A DNA stretch of 64,000 nucleotides from Corynebacterium camporealensis (GTDB lineage: Bacteria > Actinomycetota > Actinomycetes > Mycobacteriales > Mycobacteriaceae), in assembly GCF_000980815.1 (NCBI RefSeq), contig NZ_CP011311.1:62001-126000 (forward strand). The letters run 5' to 3'. The translations under genes were made by a program, and so were the position numbers. The notes under the pieces are model-generated. The model ran no database searches, was not told the origin of the DNA, and was given only the letters and a program-made list of their open reading frames with translations. The first letter of the stretch is position 1. Every line of letters begins with the position of its first letter. Below are positions 49,903-58,922 of this stretch, piece by piece.

Positions 49903-50394
49903 ATGAGCCCTAAGTTCAACGACGCCGCCGGACGCCTGTCGCGTTCTGATTCCTTACGCGCTCAAAGCACCAAATTCGCCATTACTGGTGTCATCTCGGC
50001 GATCGTGGATGTCTCTATCACCTGGATCATGCAGCTGGGACTGGGCATCCTGGACAAAAACGGTGCCCGCGCCGCCGGCTTCATCGTCGGCACCACCGTG
50101 GCGTACTTGCTCAACCGCCGCTGGACCTTCCACGCCCAAGCATCCAAACGACGCTTCGCCGCCGTTGCCCTAATTTATGGCGTCACCTTCGCGGTGAACA
50201 TGCTGATGTACAACCGGCTCTTCGACTTCTTCGACGACCGTTGGGGCTGGGATTCCAACATCTCACTGGTGCTGGCCTTCATCATCGCCCAAGGCACTGC
50301 CACCGTGGCTAACTTCCTGGTGCAACGCTGGATCATCTTCCGCAAAAAGGGCAAGAAGAAGACAAAAATCATCGACCAAGGCGAGCCCGCCTAA
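49903..50394 (+). CDS. GtrA family membrane protein (second of two)
   Basis: 163 residues with four membrane segments. TKFAITGVISAIVDVSITWI, then GFIVGTTVAYLLNRRWTFHA and GTATVANFLVQRWIIFRKKG align with the preceding protein, so the pair arose by tandem duplication. The end is strongly basic (KKGKKKTKI). The two may act as a heteromer or on different lipid-linked sugars. It starts 36 bp after the first copy and is convergent with glfT1. Confidence 0.88.
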   Translation: MSPKFNDAAGRLSRSDSLRAQSTKFAITGVISAIVDVSITWIMQLGLGILDKNGARAAGFIVGTTVAYLLNRRWTFHAQASKRRFAAVALIYGVTFAVNMLMYNRLFDFFDDRWGWDSNISLVLAFIIAQGTATVANFLVQRWIIFRKKGKKKTKIIDQGEPA

Positions 50395-50412
50395 GGGCTA
50401 AACCCTCAAGAA

Positions 50413-51324
50413 CTAATTCGGCCTACGGAAATCTTCCTTCCGGCCTCGGTTGTGCAGGCGCAGCCACTCCAAGAACCCTTTCGGGTCGTGCTGCTGGACG
50501 ATGAAGAACCAGCCAAAGCGCGCAAACTCCTGCGGTAGCAGCTTGCGCATGCCGCGCTGCCACAGCAGGTAGCCGCGATTGCGGTAGGTAAAGAAGCGCT
50601 TGAATTCGCCATCCGGGTACTGGGTATGCATCTTGCCGCCCAGAATTGGCTTGAACTCATCCGAGCCATCCGGGTGCAGATAGCTCGTGGTCAGTGCCGT
50701 GCCGAAGTTCAGACCAGCATTGACAATACGACGGTGGTATTCCACCTCGTCACCACGGATGAACAGGCGATAATCGGGCACACCGATTACTTCCATCGCG
50801 GTGGCCGAAATCAGCGCACCATTAAATAACGAAGCAATACCGGGCAGGAAGTCACCTTCCAGCTCACTCATGTAGCGACGCCACACCAATCCCTGGCGTA
50901 GCGGAAACGCCAAGCGCGCTGGCTCATCGATGTTGCACACCGCAGGTGAGACCTCATCCAGACCGTGCTTCTCGGCTACCCGGTAGAGCTCTGCCAGCAC
51001 CGCGGAATCAGCCGGACGACCATCATCATCAGCACACCAAATGGCATCCGCGCCCAAAGACAGCGCGTACAAAAAGCCGAGTGCAAAGCCACCTGCACCA
51101 CCCAGGTTCGTCCGGGACGGGACATACACGGCACGCTCACCGGCGAGTTCTTCCACTAGCTCACGCACGGCATCTTCGGCGCCGTTATCGACCACAATCA
51201 CCCATTGGACGGGATGAGTTTGGTTCACAACCTGCTCTAATGAGGCACGCAGCAACTCCACGCGCTGGTGGGTAACGATTACCGCGGCAGTAGTTCCGCT
51301 GCTTTGCAGAGGGGTGACAGTCAT
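50413..51324 (-). CDS. glfT1: Galactofuranosyltransferase GlfT1
   Basis: 303 residues, GT2 (GT-A) fold. N-terminal nucleotide-sugar strand AVIVTHQRVELLRASLEQVV, the D-x-D site CADDDGRP, and the acceptor side RGDEVEYHRRI. C-terminal amphipathic helices include WQRGMRKLLPQEFARFGWFF. GlfT1 uses UDP-galactofuranose to add the first galactofuranose residues to the decaprenyl-pyrophosphoryl-GlcNAc-Rha linker at the inner face of the membrane. The neighbourhood (ABC exporter, aminotransferase-like, quinone reductase) follows the mycobacterial Rv3777-Rv3783 block. Confidence 0.93.
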   Translation of the reverse strand: MTVTPLQSSGTTAAVIVTHQRVELLRASLEQVVNQTHPVQWVIVVDNGAEDAVRELVEELAGERAVYVPSRTNLGGAGGFALGFLYALSLGADAIWCADDDGRPADSAVLAELYRVAEKHGLDEVSPAVCNIDEPARLAFPLRQGLVWRRYMSELEGDFLPGIASLFNGALISATAMEVIGVPDYRLFIRGDEVEYHRRIVNAGLNFGTALTTSYLHPDGSDEFKPILGGKMHTQYPDGEFKRFFTYRNRGYLLWQRGMRKLLPQEFARFGWFFIVQQHDPKGFLEWLRLHNRGRKEDFRRPN

Positions 51325-51367
51325 GGTGACTATTCTGCCATTCACCCATCCGGATTAGGCTTTGGAC

Positions 51368-52105
51368 ATGGACTTCCACACAGAGCACCCCACCCTAAGC
51401 CAGCTGTGGCCCCCATTCGGCCTGGAGGTTGTCGCATATCGCGACAACAATCACCATGACAACGACCAATATCAAGAACTTCGTCTAAGAATCATGCGTG
51501 ACGACGACATCGCCGCCCTCAACGGTGCCACCCCGCACGACATCTACGGCCCTGGCATTCCGCCCTATGCGTTCCCCTGGCTTTACGATGCCGACCCGCT
51601 CAACTCCGCCCGCTTCCGCTGGCAGCACCGCATCGACGCCAGTCCTCAAGAGTGGTCCTTAGACTTCGTCGTGGCCATCAAGCACCAAGAACAAGAGGCC
51701 AAAGAAGAACAAGAGACCATCATCGGTGTGGTCGATTGCCGCGCCAGCAACTTCGCCACCACTCGTCAGGTCAGCACCGGCTCATGGATTTACTACGACT
51801 ACCAAGGCTGCGGCTACGGCACGCTCATGCGGGAAGCTATCGCTGATTTCTGCTTCGACCACCTACACACCACGACACTGCATAGCGCCTGGCACCCCGA
51901 GAACGCCGCCTCAGCACGGGTGTCGGAGAAACTCGGCTACCAGACCATAGACAGCACCAACACCGCGGCCTTTGGGCCGAATGGTGTCGAAGGACCGCTT
52001 AAAGAAGCAGTGCTGCGCAAAGAGAATTACAAGTCCAGAATCACAACCACGGTCACCGGCTGCACGCCCGAACTGCGCGCCCTCCTGGGCGCCGACGAAA
52101 TTTAA
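51368..52105 (+). CDS. GNAT family N-acetyltransferase
   Basis: 245 residues. The middle region has the acetyl-CoA-binding pattern YYDYQGCGYGTLMREAIADF and the following strand HSAWHPENAASARVSEKLGY, typical of the RimJ/RimL-like branch. The N-terminal part is Asp/His-rich (NNHHDNDQYQE). It interrupts the galactan cluster on the opposite strand: it lies between glfT1 and wzt and overlaps wzt by 4 bp. Substrate unknown: a protein N-terminus or small amine. Confidence 0.82.
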   Translation: MDFHTEHPTLSQLWPPFGLEVVAYRDNNHHDNDQYQELRLRIMRDDDIAALNGATPHDIYGPGIPPYAFPWLYDADPLNSARFRWQHRIDASPQEWSLDFVVAIKHQEQEAKEEQETIIGVVDCRASNFATTRQVSTGSWIYYDYQGCGYGTLMREAIADFCFDHLHTTTLHSAWHPENAASARVSEKLGYQTIDSTNTAAFGPNGVEGPLKEAVLRKENYKSRITTTVTGCTPELRALLGADEI

Positions 52106-52920
52106 GCCTCCGGCTCAGAGCTGCCAGTGTTGTCTTCGGCTTCGAAGTGCTTGCGCAGCTCGCGCACGTGATGGCCCACCTCAGGGCCTTCGTATTCACC
52201 GACGACGTCAGCGACTTCGCCGACGGAGCGAATCTGGCCGTGGTCAATCCACAGCGCGGTGTTACACAGCTGGGCCAGGAAGTCATTGGAGTGGGAAGCG
52301 AAGACCAGGATGCCGGAGCGCTTCACCAGTTCTTGCAGGCGCACGCGGGCCTTAGCCATAAACGCGGCGTCCACGGCGCCAATGCCTTCGTCGAGTAGCA
52401 GAATTTCCGGCTCAATAGAGGTCACAACGCCAAGGGCGAGACGCACGCGCATACCAGTCGAATAGGTACGCAGCGGCATGGCCAGGTAGTCACCGAGTTC
52501 GGAAAACTCAGCGATCTCATCCATCTTGTTTTTCATCTGCTTGATGGTCTGGCCCAAGAAGAGACCGCGGATGATGATGTTGTCGTAGCCGGAGACCTCC
52601 GGGTCCATGCCCACGCCGAGGTCGAAGACCGGTGCCACACGACCGTGTACTTCCGAGGAACCACGAGTGGGCTCATAAATACCGGACAGCAGGCGCAGCA
52701 GCGTCGACTTACCAGCACCGTTGTGGCCGACTAGGCCCACACGGTCGCCTTCGCGCAAGTGCAGGTTGATGTCTTTGAGTGCTTCCACCACGACGGTGTT
52801 GTTGTCCGTCTTGCCAATGGCACCGCCAGCCGACGACAGCACAGCCTTCTTCAGCGAACGCGACTTCGCATCGAAGATAGGGAAGTCCACACAGGCGTTA
52901 TACGTATCGATAGAAACCAT
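52102..52920 (-). CDS. ABC transporter ATP-binding protein (Wzt-like, galactan export)
   Basis: 272 residues. Walker A GHNGAGKST, signature YSTGMRVRLAL, Walker B ILLLDEGIGAVD, and the H-loop (FASHSND) are all present. It resembles the ATPase of O-antigen/teichoic-acid exporters but lacks a long C-terminal sugar-binding extension. With the permease gene 12 bp upstream it probably exports the lipid-linked galactan across the membrane (mycobacterial Rv3781/Rv3783 equivalents). Confidence 0.92.
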   Translation of the reverse strand: MVSIDTYNACVDFPIFDAKSRSLKKAVLSSAGGAIGKTDNNTVVVEALKDINLHLREGDRVGLVGHNGAGKSTLLRLLSGIYEPTRGSSEVHGRVAPVFDLGVGMDPEVSGYDNIIIRGLFLGQTIKQMKNKMDEIAEFSELGDYLAMPLRTYSTGMRVRLALGVVTSIEPEILLLDEGIGAVDAAFMAKARVRLQELVKRSGILVFASHSNDFLAQLCNTALWIDHGQIRSVGEVADVVGEYEGPEVGHHVRELRKHFEAEDNTGSSEPEA

Positions 52921-52932
52921 GAGTAATCCCCC

Positions 52933-53784
52933 TTAGACCCAGTAGCTCACACGGAAGCGCCACTTGCGCATAGCCAGCAGGGTGATGAGAACGCCGACGA
53001 CGGTACAAGCAATCACGATCCACCAGTGGTAGGTTGCTACCGGCTCACCAATCATGGGCGCGCGGACAACTTCCAGATAGTGGTAGAGCGGATTGATCTC
53101 TGCCAGGCGAGCTCGCTCAGAGACAGCGCCGCCCTGCTCGTGCAGAGTCTTGGTCATCCACACAATCGGGGTGACGTAGAACAGCAGCTGAGTCAGTGCT
53201 TCTAGCAGCGGAGCAACATCGCGGAAGCGGGTAGCGACGATGCCAAAGAACATCGTGACCCACACACCGTTAATAATCAGCAAGAACAATCCTGGGATGA
53301 ACAGGAAGAACTCCCAGCCCAGGTTGCGCGGGAAGATGAGAATCAGCAGCACCCAGATGACCATGTTGTGGGCCAAAAACAGAGTCTGCCGCCACACCAG
53401 GCGATACACGTGTACTGACAAAGCTGCAGGTAGCTGCTTAATTAGGCCTTCATTCTCGATGAAGATGGTCGAGCCATCCTTAATTGCACCAGAGATGAAG
53501 TTCCACATAATCAGACCCACCGTGACGTGCGGCAAGAACTCCGCGACGGGGATCTGGAACAGCATCGAGTACAACAAGCCCAGGGCCAGCGCCATGACAC
53601 CGGTAGCAATGGTGATCCACAGCGGACCGAGCACCGAACGACGATAGCGTTGCTTGATGTCTTGAAGGCCCAGCATGAACCACAGCTCGCGCTGCTTTGC
53701 GCCCTGGATGAGGTCACGGAACGCTGCCCCGATGGTCATCGACTTCGATGCCGGGGTCTCGCCCTCCTCAGGCGCGGAGGTCAT
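52933..53784 (-). CDS. ABC transporter permease (Wzm-like, galactan export)
   Basis: 283 residues from the ATG at 53784; in-frame upstream starts up to 53895 are possible. Six membrane segments with the ABC-2 pattern: amphipathic GAKQRELWFMLGLQDIKQRY then LGPLWITIATGVMALALGLL, and IVWMTKTLHEQGG, ending YHYLEVVRAPMIGEP. It forms the channel for the ATPase encoded next. It is divergent from the aminotransferase-like gene with about 250 bp between. Confidence 0.9.
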   Translation of the reverse strand: MTSAPEEGETPASKSMTIGAAFRDLIQGAKQRELWFMLGLQDIKQRYRRSVLGPLWITIATGVMALALGLLYSMLFQIPVAEFLPHVTVGLIMWNFISGAIKDGSTIFIENEGLIKQLPAALSVHVYRLVWRQTLFLAHNMVIWVLLILIFPRNLGWEFFLFIPGLFLLIINGVWVTMFFGIVATRFRDVAPLLEALTQLLFYVTPIVWMTKTLHEQGGAVSERARLAEINPLYHYLEVVRAPMIGEPVATYHWWIVIACTVVGVLITLLAMRKWRFRVSYWV

Positions 53785-54034
53785 GCGGGCGATATCTGCC
53801 TGCAGTGAGTTGTTCTCTTGCACGCACAACACCTTAGCGCGCAAGCCAGAAATCCCTGAAAGGCACGCCGCCGCCCCCTGTGCGCCGCTGCTCACTCTGA
53901 GAGAAAACTATAGGGATAAAGTGCGATTATCCAGGGAAAATTAAGATTTGGGTATCAGTGTATGAACACGTATAGAGTAGGAAAGCGATTGGCTATTTGG
54001 CTAGAGAACTTCAGGTTGGGAAGGACGAAAAAGC

Positions 54035-55294
54035 ATGCCGCAAGGGTTGCCTGCTGCGTATGACGTAGCTGCCGTACGTGGCCTCTACACGGGGCTGACT
54101 GAAGGCGGGTGGACCTACCTGAATGCGCACGCGGCACCGCAAGTTGCTGAGCGCGTGAGTGCCGGTGTTGCACGTTCCTTCCGCATGTCGACCGCCGTGG
54201 CAGTCCAGGAGGCTTCCGCCGGCGCGCACTCCGCACAGTTGCGTCCGGGCCTGCTGGAAGGCGATTTGGCCTTCGAGTCCGCGCGCCGGGCTGTGGCCGA
54301 TATCTGCGGCGCTAAGGCTGACACCGTGGTCTTGGGCCCCTCCCTGCCGGTGCTCTACCAGTCGCTGGCCCGCGCCTTGGGCCCGCTGGTGCGCCGTAAT
54401 TCTTCGGTGGTGCTGTCCAAGCTGGATCCTCCAGCGCTCTACTCGGCCTTTACTGAGGTTGATGCTGAGGTCCGCTGGGCTCAACCTGATTTGGGCACCG
54501 GTGAGCTGCCTGCGTTCCAGTACGCAGAGCTTGTCGATGGCTCCACCCGCCTCGTCTCTTTCTCCGCCGCCCATGAACTTTTGGGCACCGTCACCCCGAC
54601 GAAGGAGATCATCGAGAAAGTTCGCAGCCGCTCCCGCGCCTGGACCCTGCTGGACGTCACCGCGCTCGCGCCGTACCGGCCTATCGAGTTCGGCGACCTC
54701 GGCGCCGACATCTTAGGCCTGGATCTCAGCCAACTCGGCGGGCCGCAGATGGCAGCCTTGGTCTTCCGCGATACCGCGATGTTCCGTCGCCTCGATGCCT
54801 TAAGCCCGGTTAATTCTGAACACACCGCACAAAAGATTGAGACTCCCGTCTCCTGTGGTTTGGCCGGCGGCGTGGGCCCACTAGCCGACCACCTTGCTTC
54901 CTTAGCTGGCGGTGACCGCGGCTCTCGGCGTGTCCGTCTGCACCGCTCCATGGAGTCCACGCAGACCTACATGGATGAGCTAGCACGCGACCTGTACTTC
55001 TACTTGGACACGCTGACTGCGGTACACATCATCGGCGTGACCGGCGAAGCAGCCGCAGGCGCATCCGAGGATCGCATCCCACGCCTGACCTTCGCCGTCA
55101 ACGGTGTACCAGCAGCCACTGTGCACCAGCGTCTCTTTGACAATGGCTTGGTGACCACCCTGGCTCCGTCGACCCCACTGCTTACCGAGATGGGCGTCGA
55201 CGAAATCGGCGGCGCCGTCACCGTTGCCTTAGGACCGTTTAACACCTACCACGACATTGAACACTTGGTTCGCGTCGTGGCATCGCTGGCTTAA
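54035..55294 (+). CDS. Class V aminotransferase-fold protein without the PLP lysine
   Basis: 419 residues. The fold matches cysteine-desulfurase-like proteins: LNAHAAPQVAERV at the start, LLDVTALAPYRPIEF (Asp for the pyridine nitrogen), and a small C-terminal domain with RLTFAVNGVPAATVHQRL. At the Schiff-base site relatives read S-x-H-K-x-x-G-P; here the sequence is LDLSQLGGPQMAALVF, so the Lys (around residue 233) is Gln or absent. PLP could at best bind non-covalently. It corresponds by position to Rv3778c. Role may be structural, regulatory or a different chemistry. Confidence 0.8.
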   Translation: MPQGLPAAYDVAAVRGLYTGLTEGGWTYLNAHAAPQVAERVSAGVARSFRMSTAVAVQEASAGAHSAQLRPGLLEGDLAFESARRAVADICGAKADTVVLGPSLPVLYQSLARALGPLVRRNSSVVLSKLDPPALYSAFTEVDAEVRWAQPDLGTGELPAFQYAELVDGSTRLVSFSAAHELLGTVTPTKEIIEKVRSRSRAWTLLDVTALAPYRPIEFGDLGADILGLDLSQLGGPQMAALVFRDTAMFRRLDALSPVNSEHTAQKIETPVSCGLAGGVGPLADHLASLAGGDRGSRRVRLHRSMESTQTYMDELARDLYFYLDTLTAVHIIGVTGEAAAGASEDRIPRLTFAVNGVPAATVHQRLFDNGLVTTLAPSTPLLTEMGVDEIGGAVTVALGPFNTYHDIEHLVRVVASLA

Positions 55295-56259
55295 GACTCC
55301 TCAGCGACAGTTAACACCAAAGTGCCGGTGACTTCACCGGAATCCAGTGCTTCGTGTGCCTTGGCAGCTTCTGCCAGTGGGTACGTGCCGTGCAGGTGGT
55401 GCTTGACGGTCCCGTCCTCCAGCCATGGCCACACGTGCTTGACGGTATCGGCGACGATTTCTGCCTTGGCCTCCGGGCTACGTGAACGCAGCGTCGTACC
55501 CTGCACGGTCAGACGCTTGGAGGTCAGCACACCGAGGTTAATCTCAGCCTTGGTACCGCCTTGCATACCGATGATGACCATGTGGCCATCCTTCGCCAGC
55601 GCCTTGAGGTTCTGCTTGAGGTACTTCGCACCAATGATGTCGAGAAGCACATCGCAGCTGTTCTTCAACTCTTCTGCGAAGTCTTGCTCGCGGTAGTTGA
55701 TGAGGATATCCGCACCGTACTTACGGCAGGTCTCCAACTTCTCTTCGGAGCCAGCAGTAACCGCCACCTTGGCGCCGAGCGCCTTAGCGACCTGAATAGC
55801 AAACGTGCCGATACCACCAGCACCACCGTGAATCAGTACGGTCTGTCCCTCGTGGAGACCAGCCTCCATGACCAGGTTGGACCAGACAGTGCAGGCAACC
55901 TCAATAACGGATGCTGCCTCAGTCAGGGAGTAGCCCTCCGGGATGGGCAGAAGCTGGCCTGCCGGCACAGCAACGTACTCGGCATAAGCACCACCGGATA
56001 GCAGCGCGCCAACCTTGTCGCCAACCTGGTAGTCAGTATCGCCAGCATCCTCGATGGTGCCGGTGCACTCCAGACCAATGATCTCGGAAGCACCTGGTGG
56101 CGGCGGATACGCACCGCGTGCCTGCAGAAGGTCTGCGCGGTTCACACCAGCAGCATGAATTTTGATGAGTACCTCACCAGAAGAAAGCTCCGGCTTGTCT
56201 ACGTCACCAAGCTCGAGGGAACGGGGATCGTCAGTGTCAATTTGTTGAATAGCTCTCAT
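55291..56259 (-). CDS. Quinone oxidoreductase-like MDR protein
   Basis: 322 residues, medium-chain dehydrogenase fold without catalytic zinc ligands. N-terminal GroES-like domain (AAGVNRADLLQARGAYPPPPG), then NADPH-binding LIHGGAGGIGTFAIQVAKALG and the usual C-terminal LAEAAKAHEALDSGEVTGTL. It probably reduces quinones or enals with NADPH in the cytosol. It is convergent with the aminotransferase-like gene (4-bp overlap) and equivalent in position to Rv3777. Confidence 0.88.
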   Translation of the reverse strand: MRAIQQIDTDDPRSLELGDVDKPELSSGEVLIKIHAAGVNRADLLQARGAYPPPPGASEIIGLECTGTIEDAGDTDYQVGDKVGALLSGGAYAEYVAVPAGQLLPIPEGYSLTEAASVIEVACTVWSNLVMEAGLHEGQTVLIHGGAGGIGTFAIQVAKALGAKVAVTAGSEEKLETCRKYGADILINYREQDFAEELKNSCDVLLDIIGAKYLKQNLKALAKDGHMVIIGMQGGTKAEINLGVLTSKRLTVQGTTLRSRSPEAKAEIVADTVKHVWPWLEDGTVKHHLHGTYPLAEAAKAHEALDSGEVTGTLVLTVAEES

Positions 56260-56354
56260 GCCCTTCCACCGTACCTACCGTTTTCTAGCTTGGAAGGGCA
56301 CTCGGGTAAGCTGTCAGGCGTTGCGCTACCTGCAGATGCAGTCCCAGCGCACCA

Positions 56355-56442
56355 GGAGATGTGGCAGAGCGGCCGAATGCACTGGTCTTGAAAACCAGCG
56401 AGGGTTACACCTCCGCGGGTTCAAATCCCGCCATCTCCGCCA
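56355..56442 (+). tRNA. tRNA-Ser (anticodon UGA)
   Basis: The acceptor stem pairs GGAGATG (56355-56361) with CATCTCC (56432-56438), followed by discriminator G and encoded CCA (56440-56442). The anticodon loop CTTGAAA (56387-56393) closes the CTGGT/ACCAG stem, giving anticodon TGA (56389-56391). A long variable arm (CGAGGGTTACACCTCCG) marks it as a type II tRNA, and the T-arm has GGTTCAAATCC. Serine for UCN codons. Confidence 0.95.
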
Positions 56443-56466
56443 ACCAAATCGGTACCAACCGACTCC

Positions 56467-56517
56467 ACCGGCGAGCAGAACGCTGAGAAATCAGTGAGGT
56501 GCTCGTCGGTTTCTTAG
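56467..56517 (+). terminator. Terminator after tRNA-Ser
   Basis: ACCGGCGAGCA (56467-56477) pairs with TGCTCGTCGGT (56500-56510), with a G-T pair, enclosing a smaller CTGA/TCAG stem; TTCTTAGTTTT follows. Confidence 0.6.
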
Positions 56518-56953
56518 TTTTCGGGGATTGAGCGCGGTCAGGTGAACCGAAATGGCAGTGATTAATGCCCGGGAGGCGAGGGAGCTAGATGAAATCGATT
56601 TCTGAATAGGCTCCCAAATCTAATTTGGCCTAGAAATATGTGAGACGTCACCTAACTGCGAAATAATTATCATTTTCCAGTGGAAATGTTGAACAAATCG
56701 GTGATAATTTAATTCCGCTGACACGTGCATAAATAATTAAGCTGAGGAATTTCAAGATTAGGCCCTGAAAGGTTGCAGGGCCCATTTCTGGATTAGCTTT
56801 AATGTTTTAATTTTCTCACCAGGACTGAATCGTAAAAGTAGTCGATCTATCAACAACAAAAGTATGACTTCTTGCGGGGGTAGGGGGTGATGTATGCCGT
56901 ATCAGCGTTTTTCCAGGTGGATGAAACTTAAAGAATCCTTAAGGAATGTTGGG
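56518..56953. other. AT-rich non-coding stretch between tRNA-Ser and the pilus operon
   Basis: No gene seen in either strand. It holds one terminator-like hairpin, GGCCCTG/CAGGGCC (56761-56782), followed by CATTTCTG, and otherwise AT-rich DNA with many TAAT runs. No copy of the tRNA 3' end was found that would mark an attachment site. It could carry binding sites for pilus regulators. Confidence 0.45.
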
Positions 56954-56983
56954 TTGGAATTAGAATTAAGCGCATCCTAGACA
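56954..56983 (+). promoter_or_regulatory. Pilus operon promoter candidate
   Basis: -35-like TTGGAA (56954-56959), an 18-bp spacer, and -10-like TAGACA (56978-56983). The predicted start is near 56990, giving a leader of about 430 nt before the pilin gene at 57421. Confidence 0.45.
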
Positions 56984-56989
56984 TAAGGA

Positions 56990-57420
56990 AAATTTATTAC
57001 GCAGTCCTAGGTGTGCGCTGTGCGTAGTCACCCGGGGTGAGGTGACGATAGCTAGGTATCAGCCAATCAGAAGTGGCTATACCACTGCCATGTTGCAGTT
57101 CAATACGAAGCGCTGCCCTAAGGGGGGCAAGCGCTTCCCCACGGATCCGTCATCTTGTTAAGGAGATTGCCCTCGTTGGCTCCCCAAAGCTTGAGGCTCA
57201 GTATCTAAACAACTCTCAGGTATTTTCTGGCCACAGTTTGCCTGCTGACCAAGGCCAGAACGGGGAATAGCACGATGTTCAACCGACCTAGGCAGCGCGA
57301 TGGGCCACTGGATCTACGACTGCCGATTCCCCCTAATGTTCCCGAGCGATTGCAGTCACAGTGGCGCTTCTGCTCATCTCCACTCAACTTCTTTGTTGCA
57401 CTTAGCTGAAAGGAAGCACC
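56990..57420 (+). promoter_or_regulatory. Long structured 5' leader of the pilus operon
   Basis: About 430 nt with several good stems: GTCACC/GGTGAC (57027-57046), AGCCA/TGGCT (57061-57078), and the strong AAGCGC...TGCCC/GGGCA...GCGCTT hairpin (57108-57136). The ribosome-binding site AAAGGAAG precedes the ATG at 57421. It does not match any riboswitch class I know. Small open frames exist but none is convincing. Confidence 0.5.
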
Positions 57421-58887
57421 ATGCAACGCACTAAGACTTACTCCAAGAAGACCGCAGCTGTCTCCGCAGCATTCGCTGTAGCCCTGTCCACCGGCGCCTT
57501 CGGTATGGCCATCAACGAAGCTCCACAGGCCGCCGCCCAGAGCGTCTCCACCATCGACGACACTCAGCAGCTGAACCTGAACCTGCACAAGCGAATTGGT
57601 GCTGAGACCGATCAGCAGGCGACCGGTGAAGTCATGGAAAACGTTCCAGGCACCGCTGTTGAGGGCGTCGAGTACACGCTCGAACTGGTTCGCCCACTGA
57701 ACACCGCTGCTGACTGGCAAGCTGCCGCAGGCATTACCAATGCTAGCGAGGCAACTGCTTGGGAAGGCGAAGGTGCGATCCCTGCCCGGACTGCCGTGAC
57801 CAACGACGCAGGTCTTGCGAATTTCACTAACCTGCCAAAGGGCCTGTACAAGGTCTCTGAGACCGCAGTTCCTGAAAACTCTGGCCTGGTCCCAGGCCAG
57901 CCGTTCCTGGTCTACCTGCCAATGACCAACCCGGATAACAATGGCTGGATCTACGATGTCCACGCCTACCCGAAGAACTCCGAGGTCACCATCGAGAAGA
58001 CCGTTGAAGATATCAACGCTCAGGCCGGCCAGGACTACAACTAAACCATCACCACCGGCGTGCCATCCGGCACTTTGACCAAGTACAACGTTCAGGATGA
58101 GCTGCATGAGGCTCTCGATGCAGCTGGTGCTGAGATCACGGTTGCGATCCAGGATGGTGCAACACTGACCGCGGGCACCCACTACAACGTCTCGATTACC
58201 GGCCAGAACATCCTGGTTGAATTTACCCAGGCAGGCTTCGACGCCATCGAGGCTGGCGATCTGGTGGAGACCACCATCACGACTCGTACGACCGAGGCTG
58301 TTCAGCACATTCCGAACGACGCGACCCTGATCGTCAACAACGGCTCCGGCGACACCGAGACCACCTCTGACGACGTTCACACCTACTGGGGCAACCTGAA
58401 CATCAACAAGATCGACGGTGACTCCGAGGCTCCTCTGGAAGGCGCAGTCTTCCAGCTGCTGCAGTGCCAGGCAGAGGGCGATGGTTGGGTGCAGGTTGAC
58501 GGCACCGAGCCGCTGAACGTTAACGGTCAGACCGAGTGGACCACCGATGCGGACGGTGCGGTGACCATCTCCGGTATCCACGTCACTGATTACGCTAACA
58601 ACGCTGACGACACCACCGTTGATTACTGCCTGCTGGAGACCGATGCTCCAGACGGCTACGTCGGCAACGATGCTCTGGTTCACTTCGAGCTGAACCGCGG
58701 CGACGTTGACCCTGAGACCGGCGCACCAACCGCACAGATCCAGTACACCGCAACCATCGAAAACTTCACCGACGAGAACCGCTTGCCGAACACCGGTGGC
58801 ATGGGTGTTGGCCTGCTCATCGCTCTGGGCGCGCTGATTATCGGTGGCGGTGCATACGCTGCACGTCGCAACTCTGCTAAGGCCTAA
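57421..58887 (+). pseudogene. Major LPXTG pilin (SpaA/SpaD/SpaH-like), interrupted by an in-frame TAA
   Basis: The frame is continuous for 488 codons except for a TAA at 58042-58044 (codon 208). It starts with a signal peptide (cleavage near AAAQ-S, residue 40). The first domain ends with the pilin motif: W176 (GWIYDVHAYPKN) and Lys185, used by sortase to join subunits. The stop follows 22 residues later. The second part has the E-box LLETDAPDGYV and the sorting signal LPNTG (codons 455-459) with a hydrophobic tail and RRNSAKA. As read, only a secreted 207-residue N-terminal fragment without an anchor would be made. The downstream part shows no other damage, so the mutation is recent, suppressed or an error. 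It forms the pilus shaft when intact. Confidence 0.85.
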
Positions 58888-58922
58888 GCCTTGCTCGTAG
58901 TGCAGCTTCCGCATTACATATT

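Noticed and set aside
56443-56990. Integrase attachment site next to tRNA-Ser
   Set aside because: No second copy of the tRNA 3' end and no integrase gene seen in the window.
57073-57270. 65-codon open frame in the pilus leader
   Set aside because: No good start signal and a translation without domain or signal features; it lies over the structured leader.
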